DNA of 64,000 nucleotides, taken from Liquidambar formosana (lineage: Eukaryota; Streptophyta; Magnoliopsida; Saxifragales; Altingiaceae). Numbering within the stretch: position 1 is the first letter of the stretch; every line of letters begins with the position of its first letter. The notes below the pieces were generated by a model. That model did not search any database. It was not told where the DNA came from and worked only from the letters and a program-made list of their open reading frames with translations. Position numbers and translations under genes: made by a program. The DNA is taken from positions 3,492,607 to 3,556,606 of the forward strand of contig CM077834.1 of assembly GCA_039720395.1 (NCBI GenBank). Direction: 5' to 3'. This document shows, one piece after another, positions 1 through 10,892 of this stretch.

Positions 1-182
1 TTAAAAGTGTTACATAAAGCCAATATTTGAAACCTGCGTATGAACACCAAAAAAGAATCAGAGATTCGTGAAATCTTGGATAGAATATGCAAATTCTTAT
101 TATTGTTAAAAATCACGATGAGGATATAAACTATTAGAACATAACCCGAAGTCCCATATTGTTAATTTTTTTTTTAACTTAA

Positions 183-838
183 GAAGCACGGATACGGATA
201 CGGATACGAGTTTCGATACGATACGGATACGCCGATTTGGCAATTCTAAAACAATGTAGGATACGATACGGCGGGGATACGTTAATAAATAACTATTTTA
301 ATATTTATATTTAGCCTAAAACATCAATAAAGCCACAAATACAACGATGTATGATAATATGACTTTATTTTGTACACAGTACTACATTATAATAAAGCCA
401 CAATACAAAGATGTAAACAATATTAGTGTATCACATATTCACATATCAAAATAGCATCATTAAATCATTAATAATCAATTAATCACTACTATAAAAACAT
501 ACATATATATCCCATATGCATCACCAATATTTTGTTTTAAATTTTACCTTGATGCTTTTTAAAAATTTCATTTAAACTCCTTATTTTTTTTATAAAAAAA
601 AAAATAATAATTGCGAAATGACCCCTAGCCGTATCCCGCCATATCCTGCCGTATCCAAAACGTATCGGTGCCGTATCCCCTTGTATCCGAACGTATCGGT
701 GCCGTATCCGATGTTGTGACACTATTCCGATACGTATGGAACGTCTCTGATACGTATTGGGACGTATCAGGAGCGTATCGGTATCCGATACGTATCTAAT
801 ACGGATTCGAGAGGGGTTTTGGAGTATCCATGCTTCCT
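183..838. mobile_element. Candidate non-autonomous DNA transposon with GGATACG subterminal repeats
   Basis: The left end (about 183-295) is a run of GGATACG/GATACG units in forward orientation. The right end (about 620-835) carries the same units inverted (CGTATCC). The outermost bases form an imperfect terminal inverted repeat, GAAGCACGGATAC on the left and GTATCCATGCTTC on the right. The middle, about 300 bp, is AT-rich and noncoding. Arrays of short subterminal repeats in opposite orientation are typical of hAT and CACTA non-autonomous elements. I could not find a convincing target-site duplication, so the superfamily is open. It lies in DNA upstream of the first visible EDM2-like exon, presumably inside an intron of that gene. 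Confidence 0.5.
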
Positions 839-1428
839 AGTTCCTAACATTGATTTTTAAGCCTAATACGTTCAAACACCTAACTGTTGTCGCTGTGCGG
901 TCCTCATTGTTAGCAGACATTCAAAGTCTTTTATGTATTAATTTCAATGCAAGGAAGCACGCTAGATAAGTAGAAAATGTTCATTTCCTAGTCTCAACAC
1001 CCTTCGCTATGTTTAAGTCTAGAAACTCTCCAATTATGCCCCTCGAGGTTGTAGAAGCTTAGTTAAGAGGTGGAAGCAGTGGTTTCATTTGATTATTTGA
1101 TGATGACAATGAATTTCTATTTTAGTTGGTCCAACTGGTTTCTTGAGATAAATATAATTTGAAGTGTTGCAAATTAGTTGTTTCTAATAGTGTTACCAAT
1201 TTGGGTTATTTTAGTCCTTGGGGAAAGCCAATTGATTACATAGGTGTTGACAGAATGTTTCTATTTGTGTGTGTGTGTGTGTGTGTATTTCAATACATAG
1301 TATTGCCATCGTTCTCATTGGATTTGCTCTTTGTACGGTTGTACCTTTTTCGTATAAAATGTTGGTTGTAGATAATTACTTTGATGAAAGCTTTTGGGAA
1401 TGCTAAAAGCATAATTTCCAACATGCAG

Positions 1429-4400
1429 ATTGTTGAAAAGCTCCATTGGTATGTGCAAAATGGCGATATGGTAAGGATTTTTACTCCTCATTTTATTTGC
1501 CTTTATCTTTCTTATAGCTACAGTCTGGATATGAGAATACACTATAATTTTTATTTCAATTGTGCGTATTTTAATTTGAAGTTGATCATGAGATGATACT
1601 CGTGTATGTTGCACTTGAAATTTATTGACTTGAATTGCTTAATCCTCCATTTTTAGCAGCTAAATTTTTTAGGGAATTACACTAACTTCCCTTGTGGTTC
1701 TGCAATTACAGAGGCATCCCGGCAGGTTTTTGAAATTACGCACCCTTTTGTTAGTTGACTGCGGGCAGATGTTGTAATAGGGCTCTTATACGATCAAGCT
1801 GGTCAATGCTTCTCTCTCTCTCTCTTTTTGCGTCTGTTATCAGATCTTCTAAGTTCTCGTGGCTGGACAGAGCCTCCACCAATGTCTGCCAGCATTTCTC
1901 CCACCTTGACTGTTGGATTTCTTGCCCCTACATTTGCTACTATTATTAAAATCTCCATCAATTACAAGTGTCATAATTTCTGTAAATCCACCTTCCACTT
2001 TCTGCCAGTCAAACACCCCACCCCAAACTACACCCCACCCCACTCCAAACTACACCCCACCCTTCTATTCCAGTTAACATCACCAGAACACCAGTGCCAT
2101 GATTACCTTTCTTACCACTATAACACTCCCAAACTCATCCTGATCACAATGCTCCACCTCTTTTCACTTCTTTATTCTCCTTATATCCCACCATTCCTCT
2201 CCTCTCTTCAAAAAAAGAAAAGAAATAAAAAAAGAAAAAAAAAGAAAAAAGAAAACGTTTGGAAACTCACAATTTAGTAACCAAGATAAGAAAAGATCTG
2301 GGGGAATTCCCAGTTAAGTGAATTAGAGGTGCAAGATGTGTGTTGATAAAATAAAATAAAAAAGGAGGTGCAAGATGTGGGGTTGGGATCATGGTATTGA
2401 AAAAGAAAGTTTTGGGAGGATGTTGTTCAGGTGGAGAATTGATGGCTATTGTGAGGTGTAAATGGCTTTGGCTGGTTATTGGTTGTGGTTGATAGTGACG
2501 ATGGCTTGAAAAAGCATAGATGGAGGAGTTGATTCAGGTAGGAAACTGGAGAGAGAGAGAGGTAATTTAAATCTTGTTGACTGTTCAAGCTGATGTTGGT
2601 TCAATGATGGGGTGGTGGTTTGTCTGGAAAAGGAAACAAGGACAATTGAAAAAGAAATTTGTGGAAGCAAAGCCCATAATAGTTGTTGCATATCATTATG
2701 TCACATAAGGTTAAAATTGTATTTTCAGAAAACTTTTGTTGGGGCAAACATTTTCTGTCACTGGATTTGATGAGGTGGGTTTTATGAATGAGAGGGGAGG
2801 CCAGTGTAATTTTGGAAACCTCAAGGGAGGTTCTGGTAATTGTCAAAAACCTCAAGGGAGTTGATCAGTTGAGCGTAATTTTCCTAAAATGTTGTCTTGT
2901 AATGAATTTTTTTAAATTTTTTTTTTTTTTTTTTTTGGATAAGGTAGAGATTTGTATTGATATGAATTTAAAAAAAAAAAGAAAGGGCTAAAATCCTTGT
3001 ACATGAGACATATACAAGAGAAGAACCCGAGACTCTAAAATCAAAAAGAGAAGAGTCAAGCAAAAAGACAGTCCTTACAACCTAATACATACATAGGGAG
3101 CCAAGCAAAAGGTAAAGATTTGTATTGTCTAGTAATGTTGAGGCATTGTTTAGTGTAAATGATAATTTCTTCTTATTTGGAAAAAAAAGAAAACAAGTAC
3201 AATGACCAAAAGCAATACATTTGCTTTCCTCACACAATTGTAGAAACTCATCTTGGGAAATGAGAATGCCAAACTTCTTTTATGAATTCAATTTTACCTC
3301 ATCAAAAAATAAAAAATAAAAAATAAAAAATGTTCTCATCAAACAAATGCATAACTGACAGAAACTTGAATCTCCTGACAAGATTTTTTTATTCCTTTAA
3401 CCGTGTTCTGTATTTTCCAAGTGTTGTGGTTTGATTAATCAACCACCTTGGTCTAGTCTTTAACTTGGATTTTAGTAGTTCTATTCTGATTTCTGACTAT
3501 TCAATATTAGAACTTCCTTTGAGGCATTATGTTTTGCTGTAGTGATTGAGGCTTCTCTATTCTGTTTATTTGGAAAGCATGATGCTTTGCCTCACGCATC
3601 TCTAGCCAGCGGAAGCTTGATTATCTCCTTTTGATAACTAGACAATTAAAACAAATTTTAATGTTTGGAGACTTTGGAGGAGACTGGCTTATAAATTGTT
3701 TCTTATCCTTTCTTGAGGCCTCGAGGATTGCCCTGGACATAAATGACCATTATTAGTTTCTATAGAATTATCAAATCCTTGAAATTCTTCTTGGATTTTT
3801 TAATAACAAAAATGGATTAGGCCTTTATCCTTTGAAAATCACTTGATTATTGTTAGGTTTCCAACCTAAAAGCTTAAGTTGTTTGGTGGAAGGGTCTAAA
3901 TAGGGATATGAAGTCATATCAAACCCTATATTTGGGTGATGTGGGATGTGGGACTTCCCAACAATTTTCTTCACATGTAGGCCTAACAAGAATAGGCTTT
4001 TCATGTGTTCAAAAGAGATGGCCCGAATAAAATGGGTTTAAGAACGACATGCTCTGATACCATATTAAGTTTTTAACCTAAAAGCCTAAGGTATTAGGTG
4101 GAGGGCCCAAACAAGTATATGAAGTCATATTAAACTTAATGTTTTAACGATGTTGTATGTGGGACTTTTGTTGAGTTTCTACCTAAAAGCCTAAGCTATT
4201 AGGTGGAGGGGCCAAACAGGGATATGAAACCATATTAAATTGAATATTTGGGTGATGTGGGACTTCCCAACTCTCTCTCTCATGTGCTGGCTTAACATGA
4301 CAAGAATGGGCTTTAGATGACAACAAAAGGCTCTTTAGAGGAAACGGGCCCAAGAATGACATGCTCTGATACCATGTTAATTTGTGAACCTAAAAGTTTA

Positions 4401-7400
4401 AGCTATTAGGTGGAGGACCGAAACAGATATATAAAGTCCTATAAAACCTAATATTTGGATGATGTGGGACTTCCAACAATTACTATTGTTCTCTAGATTC
4501 CAGAGAGAAGTCTTGAGTACAATATGTGGATACTGTTTTCAATTGTTATGCAACTTATATGGCCGATGGCATTAGTTTGTTCTATGAAAAGAGCCAACAT
4601 AAAATTTAAGCAAATCCTTTGTTGGTCCTAATGGGATTTTATTTTATTTTTATAAGAATGGAATTTTATTTTGATCTAGGATAGATTCCGACATGAAGTC
4701 AAACGGAAAAATGGAAATAAAAATAAGGGGAAATATTCAAAACCTCCCTTAAAAATAAAATCATATCTAAAAACCCCATTGTGAGACAGCTAGAAGCTTG
4801 TGGGTTCTTATTTTCCATCTTTTCGGGGTCAAGTGGGTTCTTCCATCCACTACTCAAGACTTGCTTGTGAGTTGGTGGATTAAAAAGGGCCATAAAGATT
4901 CTAAAGTTGTTTGGAGGATGGTTCCCCATGCTCTTTTTTGGTGTATTTGGAAAGAACGTAACTTGAGAACCTTTGAAGGGGTAGAGACATCCACGTTGGA
5001 GCTTAAATCTCTCTTGGTTAAATCATTGTATTGGTGGTTTTGTAGTTATTCTAGAGGATGTAATCCCTCTTTTACTCTTTTTGTTGACTCCCTTAGCTCT
5101 TATTAGTTGTTTTGGGGTGTCTCCTTTCTTGTGGTTCTTTTTGTATAGTGAGCCATGTTGGTTTTTTTCTCTTGTATATGTCTCATGTACGAGGGTTTTG
5201 GCCCCTTCTTTTTATATCAATACATACTTTACTTGATCAAAAAAAAAAAAAAAAAAAACAATCATATCCATTAACTTCAACTAGTAACTTTTTGTTTTCT
5301 ACTATTAAAAAAAAAAAAAAAAGAGTGATCCGACTAAGATACCCTTATTTGACATTAAAATATTTAATGAAAAAAATGCCAATTTAACTAAATTTCTACT
5401 TTTATTCATTTAGTGCATATAATTAGAATAAAATTAACTATCGTTAATTAATTCTTCTCCAATGTACACGTGGGAGGGGGGAAGAAAGAGAGAGAGTGAA
5501 AAATTTGGGAAAAGAGGGGGTGAAAGGGAAATTTTTTTTAAATATGCAGTTTTGTTATCAAACATATTAATGTGAAAGAAGGGTATTTTAGATGAATCAC
5601 CTTTTTTTTTTTTTTAACATCAGTAAACAAAAAGTTAATTCGTTGGAGTTAATGGATATGATTATTTTTTACTTGGATTAGATGGATATGAAAAATATTT
5701 GATGGAGTTTTTAGATATGATTTTATTTTTTAGGGTGGTTTTTGATATTTCCCCTAAAAATAATGTAGTCTGATTATTGAATGAGAGTTTGCGAAATAAT
5801 TAACAAGCAGCATAATGAGCTTGATGAATTAATAGAGGAACTTACCAAGTTTACACTTTGATATAATACTTGCAAACAATGAATAAATTAAAAGTTGTCA
5901 ACTATTCAAAAAGTAAGAGCCAATTTTGTGTGTTATGCTCGTGCATTTTTGGGGCTAGCAATGAATGAAAATTATCAACGGTGGGTGGGTGGGATTAAAT
6001 CAGTGACAGTGCTGGAGGATACAATTTCCTTTCATTCTTTCTCCTCCTTGATGTGCAAGAGACTGGTTAAACCCTGCGTTTTTGTTTCCTTGCCATTTTC
6101 TTTTTGGCTCAATCTTCTCTTCGTATGATTATATGTGGTAACTCTACACCCATATCTGCCATTCAAATTTTTATTGCATTTTACTTTCTAGATGTCAGTC
6201 TTGGAAGCGATGTCAAATTCGGGTTAAACTTTGAAGCCTGTACCTTGTATTTGTGACGTGTACTGAAAGGAGCATTTTTAAGAGATCTAAGTGTAGATGA
6301 AGACTGAGCTAATTCTGTTGTTATTGTTGTTTGTTTGTTTGTTTTTGTTTTTTTTTTACCATTTTGATTTGATTATCATTATTTCTTAATGCGGAGTACT
6401 TATTCACTAAGTGTGTTCCCTTGAACAGATTGTCGACTTCTGTTGTGGTGCTAATGACTTCAGTTGGCTTATGAAAAGAAAGCTTGAAGAGACAGGGAAG
6501 AAATGCTCATACAAAAACTATGATGTTATTCAACCAAAGGTGATCTTAACTTTTCTAACTACTCCGTATGTGTTTTTTGCTTATCGAGTAACTATCATAT
6601 AAATAAGTTTTTCCACCCTGTGCCTTGATTCTATGTCACTTCTTTTTTTAGTTACAATGTAGCCATTGGACCTGGACATATTACTTAAATCTCCCCCAAA
6701 TCGTTAGTCCCAACTAGTTGAATAGTGGGCCTGGACACTAGTGTTGCATTTTGACAGGGACATGAAGACATGCCAAGTTCTTAAATTTTTAGACCTGGAC
6801 ATGTCTGTGTCTGTTACTCTGTTTGTGTGTGTGAGCATATGTGTGTGTGGATCTATAATATTGAGAGTAAATAATAATTTATTTATTTTTTGGGTTTATG
6901 CATGTGTGTGGTAAAACCATAAAAAGTATATAACGATGAAGAAAGAAGTGAATAGTTGTCAAATAATGTATCATGACAGGTATTGATTTCTATATTTTTT
7001 TTATGTTTTTTTTTTTTTTTTTTTTTTTTTTTTGTAAGACACGCTTAGTTCTTGAAAATGCACTGAAAGAAAATATTTATAAAATTGAATACATAACAAA
7101 CAATGTTCATAAAAATGTAAGGATTTAAGATGCTGACTTTGAAAAGTAGGGTCTAGATTAGATGTATGATGCATCTTACATATTATAACATTTCATAGCA
7201 GTGATTCACAATGTGTATAACAAACTTTTTATCTGATAAATATATACATTTTTCCATTGAGGAAGAAGAAGAAAAAGAGCATGTGGGTGGTTATCTAGAC
7301 CTTTAATGGCAATTTTTCCTCATGTCTGAGTTTCATTCCCACTTGGTGCAAACCTGCAAGCTGGGCATGTAACTTACAAGGGTTTGGCGGCTCTGATGAA

Positions 7401-9569
7401 TTCTCTTCACTATTATCCGGAGACTGATGTAATATCACATGGTTTTATTTGACCTTTTTCTTTTTTGGCTTTTGTATTTTTAATGGAATGAAATGTACGT
7501 AAAGGCAGTTGGTGTCTGTTTTTTTTGTTCTTTGTCTATGCCATGATCATGTGCTAATAATTGCTTGGTTAGATCATTGTGGTCAGCTTTATAGTATTGA
7601 TCATTACTTACTGTGGTATGATTGTTCCAAGTTGTGCCCAGTGCATGTTTGTGTGCAAACAAATTCCCGTGTTTGTGTGTAACATTTTAAGGGTGCCTAG
7701 TGACTCTATTTTGCAGAATGATTTTAACTTTGAGAAGAGGGACTGGATGGAGGTCCGTCCTGGTGAACTGCCAATAGGATCACAACTGGTAAGAAATGAA
7801 CCTTGTTTTAATTTAATGTGCTGAGTTTTCTGATTCTTGAGACCTATAGACAAATGCTTCACCATTTCTTTATTTTTGCTTCTTGAGTAGATCATGGGGT
7901 TAAATCCTCCTTTTGGAGTTCATGCAGCTCTGGCTAACAAGTTCATTGATAAAGCTCTTGAGTTTAAGCCAAAGCTCCTTATTCTTATTGTTCCACCAGA
8001 AACAGAAAGGTTGTGACTTGCAGCTGTTCTTCTCTCTCTCTCTCTCTCTCACTGTCTCTCTCTCTCTCACATTTGTTTGCCCTTCACCAGGTTAGATAAA
8101 AAGAAATCTCCTTATGATCTGGTTTGGGAGGATGATGAATTACTCTCAGGGAAGGTAAATGAGATGTTTTGGCTGGTACTCTTGTGGCTTAATCTGAATT
8201 ATATTTATTGTGATGCATGTGTTTTGGTGTCTTATACTGATTTGTTCCATTTCAGTCATTTTATCTGCCTGGATCTGTTGATGTGAATGACAAACAAATG
8301 GATCAATGGAATAAGACCCCACCACCACTCTATCTTTGGAGCCGCCATGATTGGACCACTAAACACAAGGCCTTAGCTCAAAAGCATGGCCACTTATCCA
8401 GGCAGCAAAAGGAGTTGCATTTGGAAGAAAATCTCTTCGAAACGCAAGTTCCTCGCGATGGTGATGTGCCCATGCTGATGGATGATCATCCTGTGCAAAA
8501 TGGTGAACCAGAACTCGAAAGAATAGCAATTGTGACTGAAGGTCGTAAAGCAAGTTCTCCTAGAGAACTTGAAAGAAGGGCAATAGCAACTGAAGGTCGT
8601 AAAGCAAGTTCTCCCAGAGAACTTGAAAGAGCAGCTGTGCCCGACAGTCGTAAAACAAGCTCCCCTCGCGATAATGTTGGCAAAGAAGGCCACGAGAATC
8701 ATGGCAATGGGAACAATCAATCCAGAGAGAATTCAAAGAAGAGGAGGCGTGGTAAGGGACAGCGTGGAAGAGGAACTGATGGGGTATCATCAGAAGAAAA
8801 ACAGAAGGGTGGAAGGCCTCCCGTGAGAGAGGTGCATAGGGGAATTCCTCACCATTCCCCACCTAATGTGACTGATGGTAGGTCATCATTGGAAGGTTAT
8901 CCATCCAACTCCCCTGCGATGCCTTCACATAGGGAGGTTAGAGAGGATGCTTACCGGCATTTTGAGCCCAGCATTTCTGGATCAGGTTCGCAATTTGGAA
9001 CAGGATATGGTATTACCCAAGCCAGCATTCCTGATGACATGGCAAGGAGGTACAACTTGAACAGTGAACAGCCTTATTCTACTGGGACCCACAGATGGTC
9101 GAGTGGTGCGAGTCCTGGTCAGGGTCCTAATAGTGTTGGTTATAGACCTTATTTCAGCGCGATAGATGAGAAGTATGGGATGAATTTAGATACACAGTCG
9201 CATTTCCCACATTTTGGGCGACAAGATCCTGATTCTTCTACTCAAAGAAGCAGCTATTTAGCGGGTCATGATCCTGGGTATGGTCATGTGGGTCCATTTT
9301 CATCTACCTATTTGAATCTTGGTTCGGCTTCTCAATCATCTTACAGTAGGATGAACACATCAACAATGGACCGATATACACCACGACTGGATGAGTTAAA
9401 CCCTGCTAGGATTAGTACTTTGGGATCTGACCCACCCATGGGGAGTATGAATGGCATGTATGGTCCTCGAGTACCACCACCCAGATTCCGAGCTGATGCA
9501 ATGGGCTTTGCTCCTGGCCCTCATCATGGCTTCTCACACCAGAGCTCTTCAGGTTGGCTTAATGAGTAG
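1429..9569 (+). CDS. EDM2: EDM2-like PHD/methyltransferase-like chromatin regulator, 3' exons (5' end outside the window)
   Basis: The spliced reading frame uses exons 1429-1470, 6429-6539, 7717-7788, 7891-8009, 8091-8154 and 8256-9569. All are flanked by AG/GT, frames join exactly, and the stop is TAG; this gives about 573 residues. The order matches the C-terminal part of the ENHANCED DOWNY MILDEW 2 family: KLHWYVQNGDM, then IVDFCCGANDF (SAM-pocket-like), GLNPPFG (an NPPF motif like motif IV of N6-adenine methyltransferases), LIVPPETERLDKK, DLVWEDDELLSGK, FYLPGSVDVNDKQMDQWN and LYLWSRHDW. A long low-complexity tail rich in S, R, G and Y follows. In Arabidopsis EDM2 is a nuclear PHD-finger protein that binds heterochromatic marks in introns, promotes distal polyadenylation (for example at RPP7) and affects transposon silencing. 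The N-terminal PHD exons are not in this window. The 14-codon first exon is called on frame and family match alone. Confidence 0.9.
1671..2890. mobile_element. Candidate MULE-like TIR element in the EDM2-like intron
   Basis: The left arm starts TAGGGAATTACACTAAC and contains CCCTTGTGGTT, CAATTAC and GGTTTTTGAAATTACGC. The right arm, read in reverse, starts TAGGAAAATTACGCTCAAC and contains CCCTTGAGGTTTTTGACAATTACC. The two arms are therefore imperfect inverted copies of one repeat. The interior holds C-rich and A-rich simple sequence (about 2000-2250) and no recognisable gene. A clean 9-bp duplication was not found, so the boundaries and superfamily are tentative. Confidence 0.45.
2922..3110 (-). 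mobile_element. Truncated LINE 3' tail (antisense)
   Basis: Read on the - strand, this piece carries the same 3'-tail wording as the LINE at 4795-5259: TATATGTCTCATGTAC, then an -AGCCCTTTC- block, a T-run, TATCAATACAAAT and a terminal A tract (seen here as the T run at 2922-2936). It is severely 5'-truncated and has no coding sequence. Confidence 0.55.
3851..4478 (-). mobile_element. Two abutting TRIM elements (short LTRs, tRNA-Met primer site)
   Basis: Four copies of an LTR of about 105-113 bp lie at 3851-3963, about 4063-4168, about 4169-4270 and 4375-4478. On the - strand the repeats run from TGTTGGGAAGTCCCACATC to a TAACA-type end. Next to two of them (4051-4062 and 4363-4374) is GCTCTGATACCA, the complement of TGGTATCAGAGC, the standard initiator-tRNA-Met primer-binding site of plant LTR elements. 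The internal regions are only about 90-105 bp. The order on the - strand is LTR-PBS-internal-LTR followed directly by another LTR-PBS-internal-LTR. Flanks ATTAT and ATTAC may be a decayed 5-bp target duplication. This structure (tiny LTRs, no coding domain) fits terminal-repeat retrotransposons in miniature. Confidence 0.8.
4727..5754. mobile_element. Mutator-type MITE with 9-bp TSD, interrupted by a LINE fragment
   Basis: The terminal inverted repeats start GGGGAAATAT on both ends and continue for at least 50 bp. Inner homology (AATCATATCCATTAAC near 5261 against its inverse near 5650) shows that the arms are longer. Flanking 9-bp direct repeats TAAAAATAA lie at 4718-4726 and 5755-5763, which fits Mutator-like elements. 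The left arm is split by a LINE 3' fragment at about 4785-5259. The interior has no transposase. Confidence 0.8.
4785..5259 (+). mobile_element. L1-type LINE 3' fragment (RT zinc-binding end of ORF2 plus poly(A))
   Basis: The + strand frame from about 4798 reads HLFGVKWVLP, VWRMVPHALFWCIWKERN and RTFEG, the usual C-terminal end of plant L1 ORF2 (zf-RVT region). A stop at 5104-5106 follows. The 3' UTR contains TATATGTCTCATGTACGAG and ends CTTGATC plus an A tract of about 18. The copy is 5'-truncated and nested in the left arm of the Mutator-type MITE, so it inserted later than that MITE. Confidence 0.8.
8511..8667 (+). repeat. In-frame 54-bp tandem repeat in the EDM2-like last exon
   Basis: There are three units with a period of 54 nt (starts 8511, 8565 and 8619). 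They encode about 18 residues each, with the shared core TEGRKASSPREL; the third unit is degenerate (DSRKTSSPRDN). The repeat lies in the disordered tail, after the methyltransferase-like domain. Each unit supplies an S-S-P site in a basic context. Confidence 0.8.
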
Positions 9570-10892
9570 ATAGGTATATGTCTTTCGGATGTTCCCCTGC
9601 TCTGTTTACCAATAATGCAGTATTTTGTTTAGCAAACTGGTTTTTTTTTTATGGATAAAATTTAGCAAACTATTTGATGCTGCTTAGAGCTTTAGCTTTG
9701 CACAGTCGATTTCACAATATAAGTTACGAGGTTCAGATTATTTTTCCCAAGTTGCTTCTATTTTTCTAAATGTTATTTTTTATTTATATATTTTTTTAGG
9801 GTAGATTTGTTTCAGTTTTAAGTGCATAGTTTCACAGGCTCCAGCAGAGTCATCATAGTGCACCTCATTCTGACTGATGGTGTTCCAATTAAGAGTGCCA
9901 GATTGATTTCTCATGCACTTGACAGCTATAAAGGAAATACTGCTGTATGGGAAAATGAAAAATTAAATGGAAGCACCAATTTACAACTGCAGTTTTAAGG
10001 TTCAGATTGTTTATACCAATTTATTTATTATTTTTTAATAAATTTTTATAAATAAAAGAAGGCATGCAAGAATGCTTCCCCCAAAGATAAAAGCTGGGAA
10101 AAGTTGCAGTAGTTTGGTATTGAGTGGTTAGGTCACTAGTTTAATAGGCGAAGGACCATTGGCTCTTGTGGCCTATTGGTGGTACACTGATACGGGATGA
10201 GTGGGCCATAGGTTTAGGGGTCAATCTCTTTTAGTATACCCTTGAAAAAGGAAAAACAAAAAGAGAAGAGATTAGAGAAGGCAGAAATATTTAAATTCAG
10301 GTTTGTGGTATTATTTCATTATTTCAAAAAAAATTTATCAAGTAAGAAAAGTAGCAGCAAGTTTGATGTTGAGTGAGGAATGGATCATTTTACCATGTTT
10401 TAATTTTATGCATAAGAAGTGGAAAGTAAAAGAGATATCATTAGAGAAGGATGGAGTATTTTACCCTGTTTATTTGCATAGGAAATGGGGAGTGAGGAAG
10501 GAACGAGGGAGATGAACTCCACCAAGTCTTTTGATGAAATACTTGAAAGTCAAAACCTTTGTGGCCAGATGTCACAAATTTCATTTTAAATTTTCTCGTT
10601 CTGCTCTCCTCCTCGCTTATGGAAAGTGACAACTAATTACCTTACCTCTGGCCAATTTATATTCCTCTAAACATATTATATATATTCCCTCCCTTGGACA
10701 AATGGGTTTTTAATGGAAGGAAATTGCACCCTCATTAGTCTGTCACAATAGACATTTAATTCTGCATGTGATCCAATCTGGACTGTTCCATTGTCCCACA
10801 ACCTTGACTTAATCTATTGTATATTAATTATTAAAGACGATATACACAGGAGAGAGAGAGAGAGAGCGAGAGATCAGAGGGAAAGAGGAGAA
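9570..10892. other. Intergenic: EDM2-like 3' UTR and wax synthase 1 promoter
   Basis: About 450 bp after the EDM2-like stop looks like 3' UTR, ending in an AT-rich stretch near 10020-10060. A TATA-like ATTATATATATT lies near 10675-10686. A (GA)n tract at 10850-10872 sits in the probable leader of the next gene. No further gene was seen. Confidence 0.5.

Larger units (their letters stand above)
1471..6428 (+). other. Giant (4,958 bp) TE-filled intron of the EDM2-like gene
   Basis: The donor ATG|GTAAGG follows the codons for NGDM and the acceptor ACAG|ATTG precedes IVDFCCG. These two peptides are contiguous in the EDM2 family, so the intervening DNA is one intron. It contains a candidate MULE-like element (1671-2890), an antisense LINE 3' tail (about 2922-3110), a double TRIM (3851-4478) and a Mutator-type MITE with a nested LINE fragment (4727-5754). 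Unassigned AT-rich DNA fills the rest, including a 27-T tract near 7007 in the next intron. No coding exon is visible inside it. Confidence 0.8.

Noticed and set aside
1828..2277. 149-codon Pro/Thr/Ser-rich ORF
   Set aside because: C-rich and A-rich simple sequence inside an intronic TIR element; the lysine tail is a poly(A) tract. No family signature.
5112..5387. 91-codon ORF after the LINE fragment
   Set aside because: LINE 3' UTR, two poly(A) tracts and MITE sequence read through in one frame; no homology.
8394..8720. Overlapping - strand ORFs of 60-108 codons opposite the EDM2-like last exon
   Set aside because: Shadows of a strongly coding + strand exon whose frame matches a known family.
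10100..10250. Possible second SINE (GTATTGAGTGGTTAGGTC)
   Set aside because: A box-A-like stretch is present but no convincing box B, tail or target duplication.
10791..10892. Upstream in-frame ATG extending wax synthase 1 by 34 residues
   Set aside because: The extension is partly encoded by a GA microsatellite and is absent in the paralog, which starts at the equivalent of 10893.
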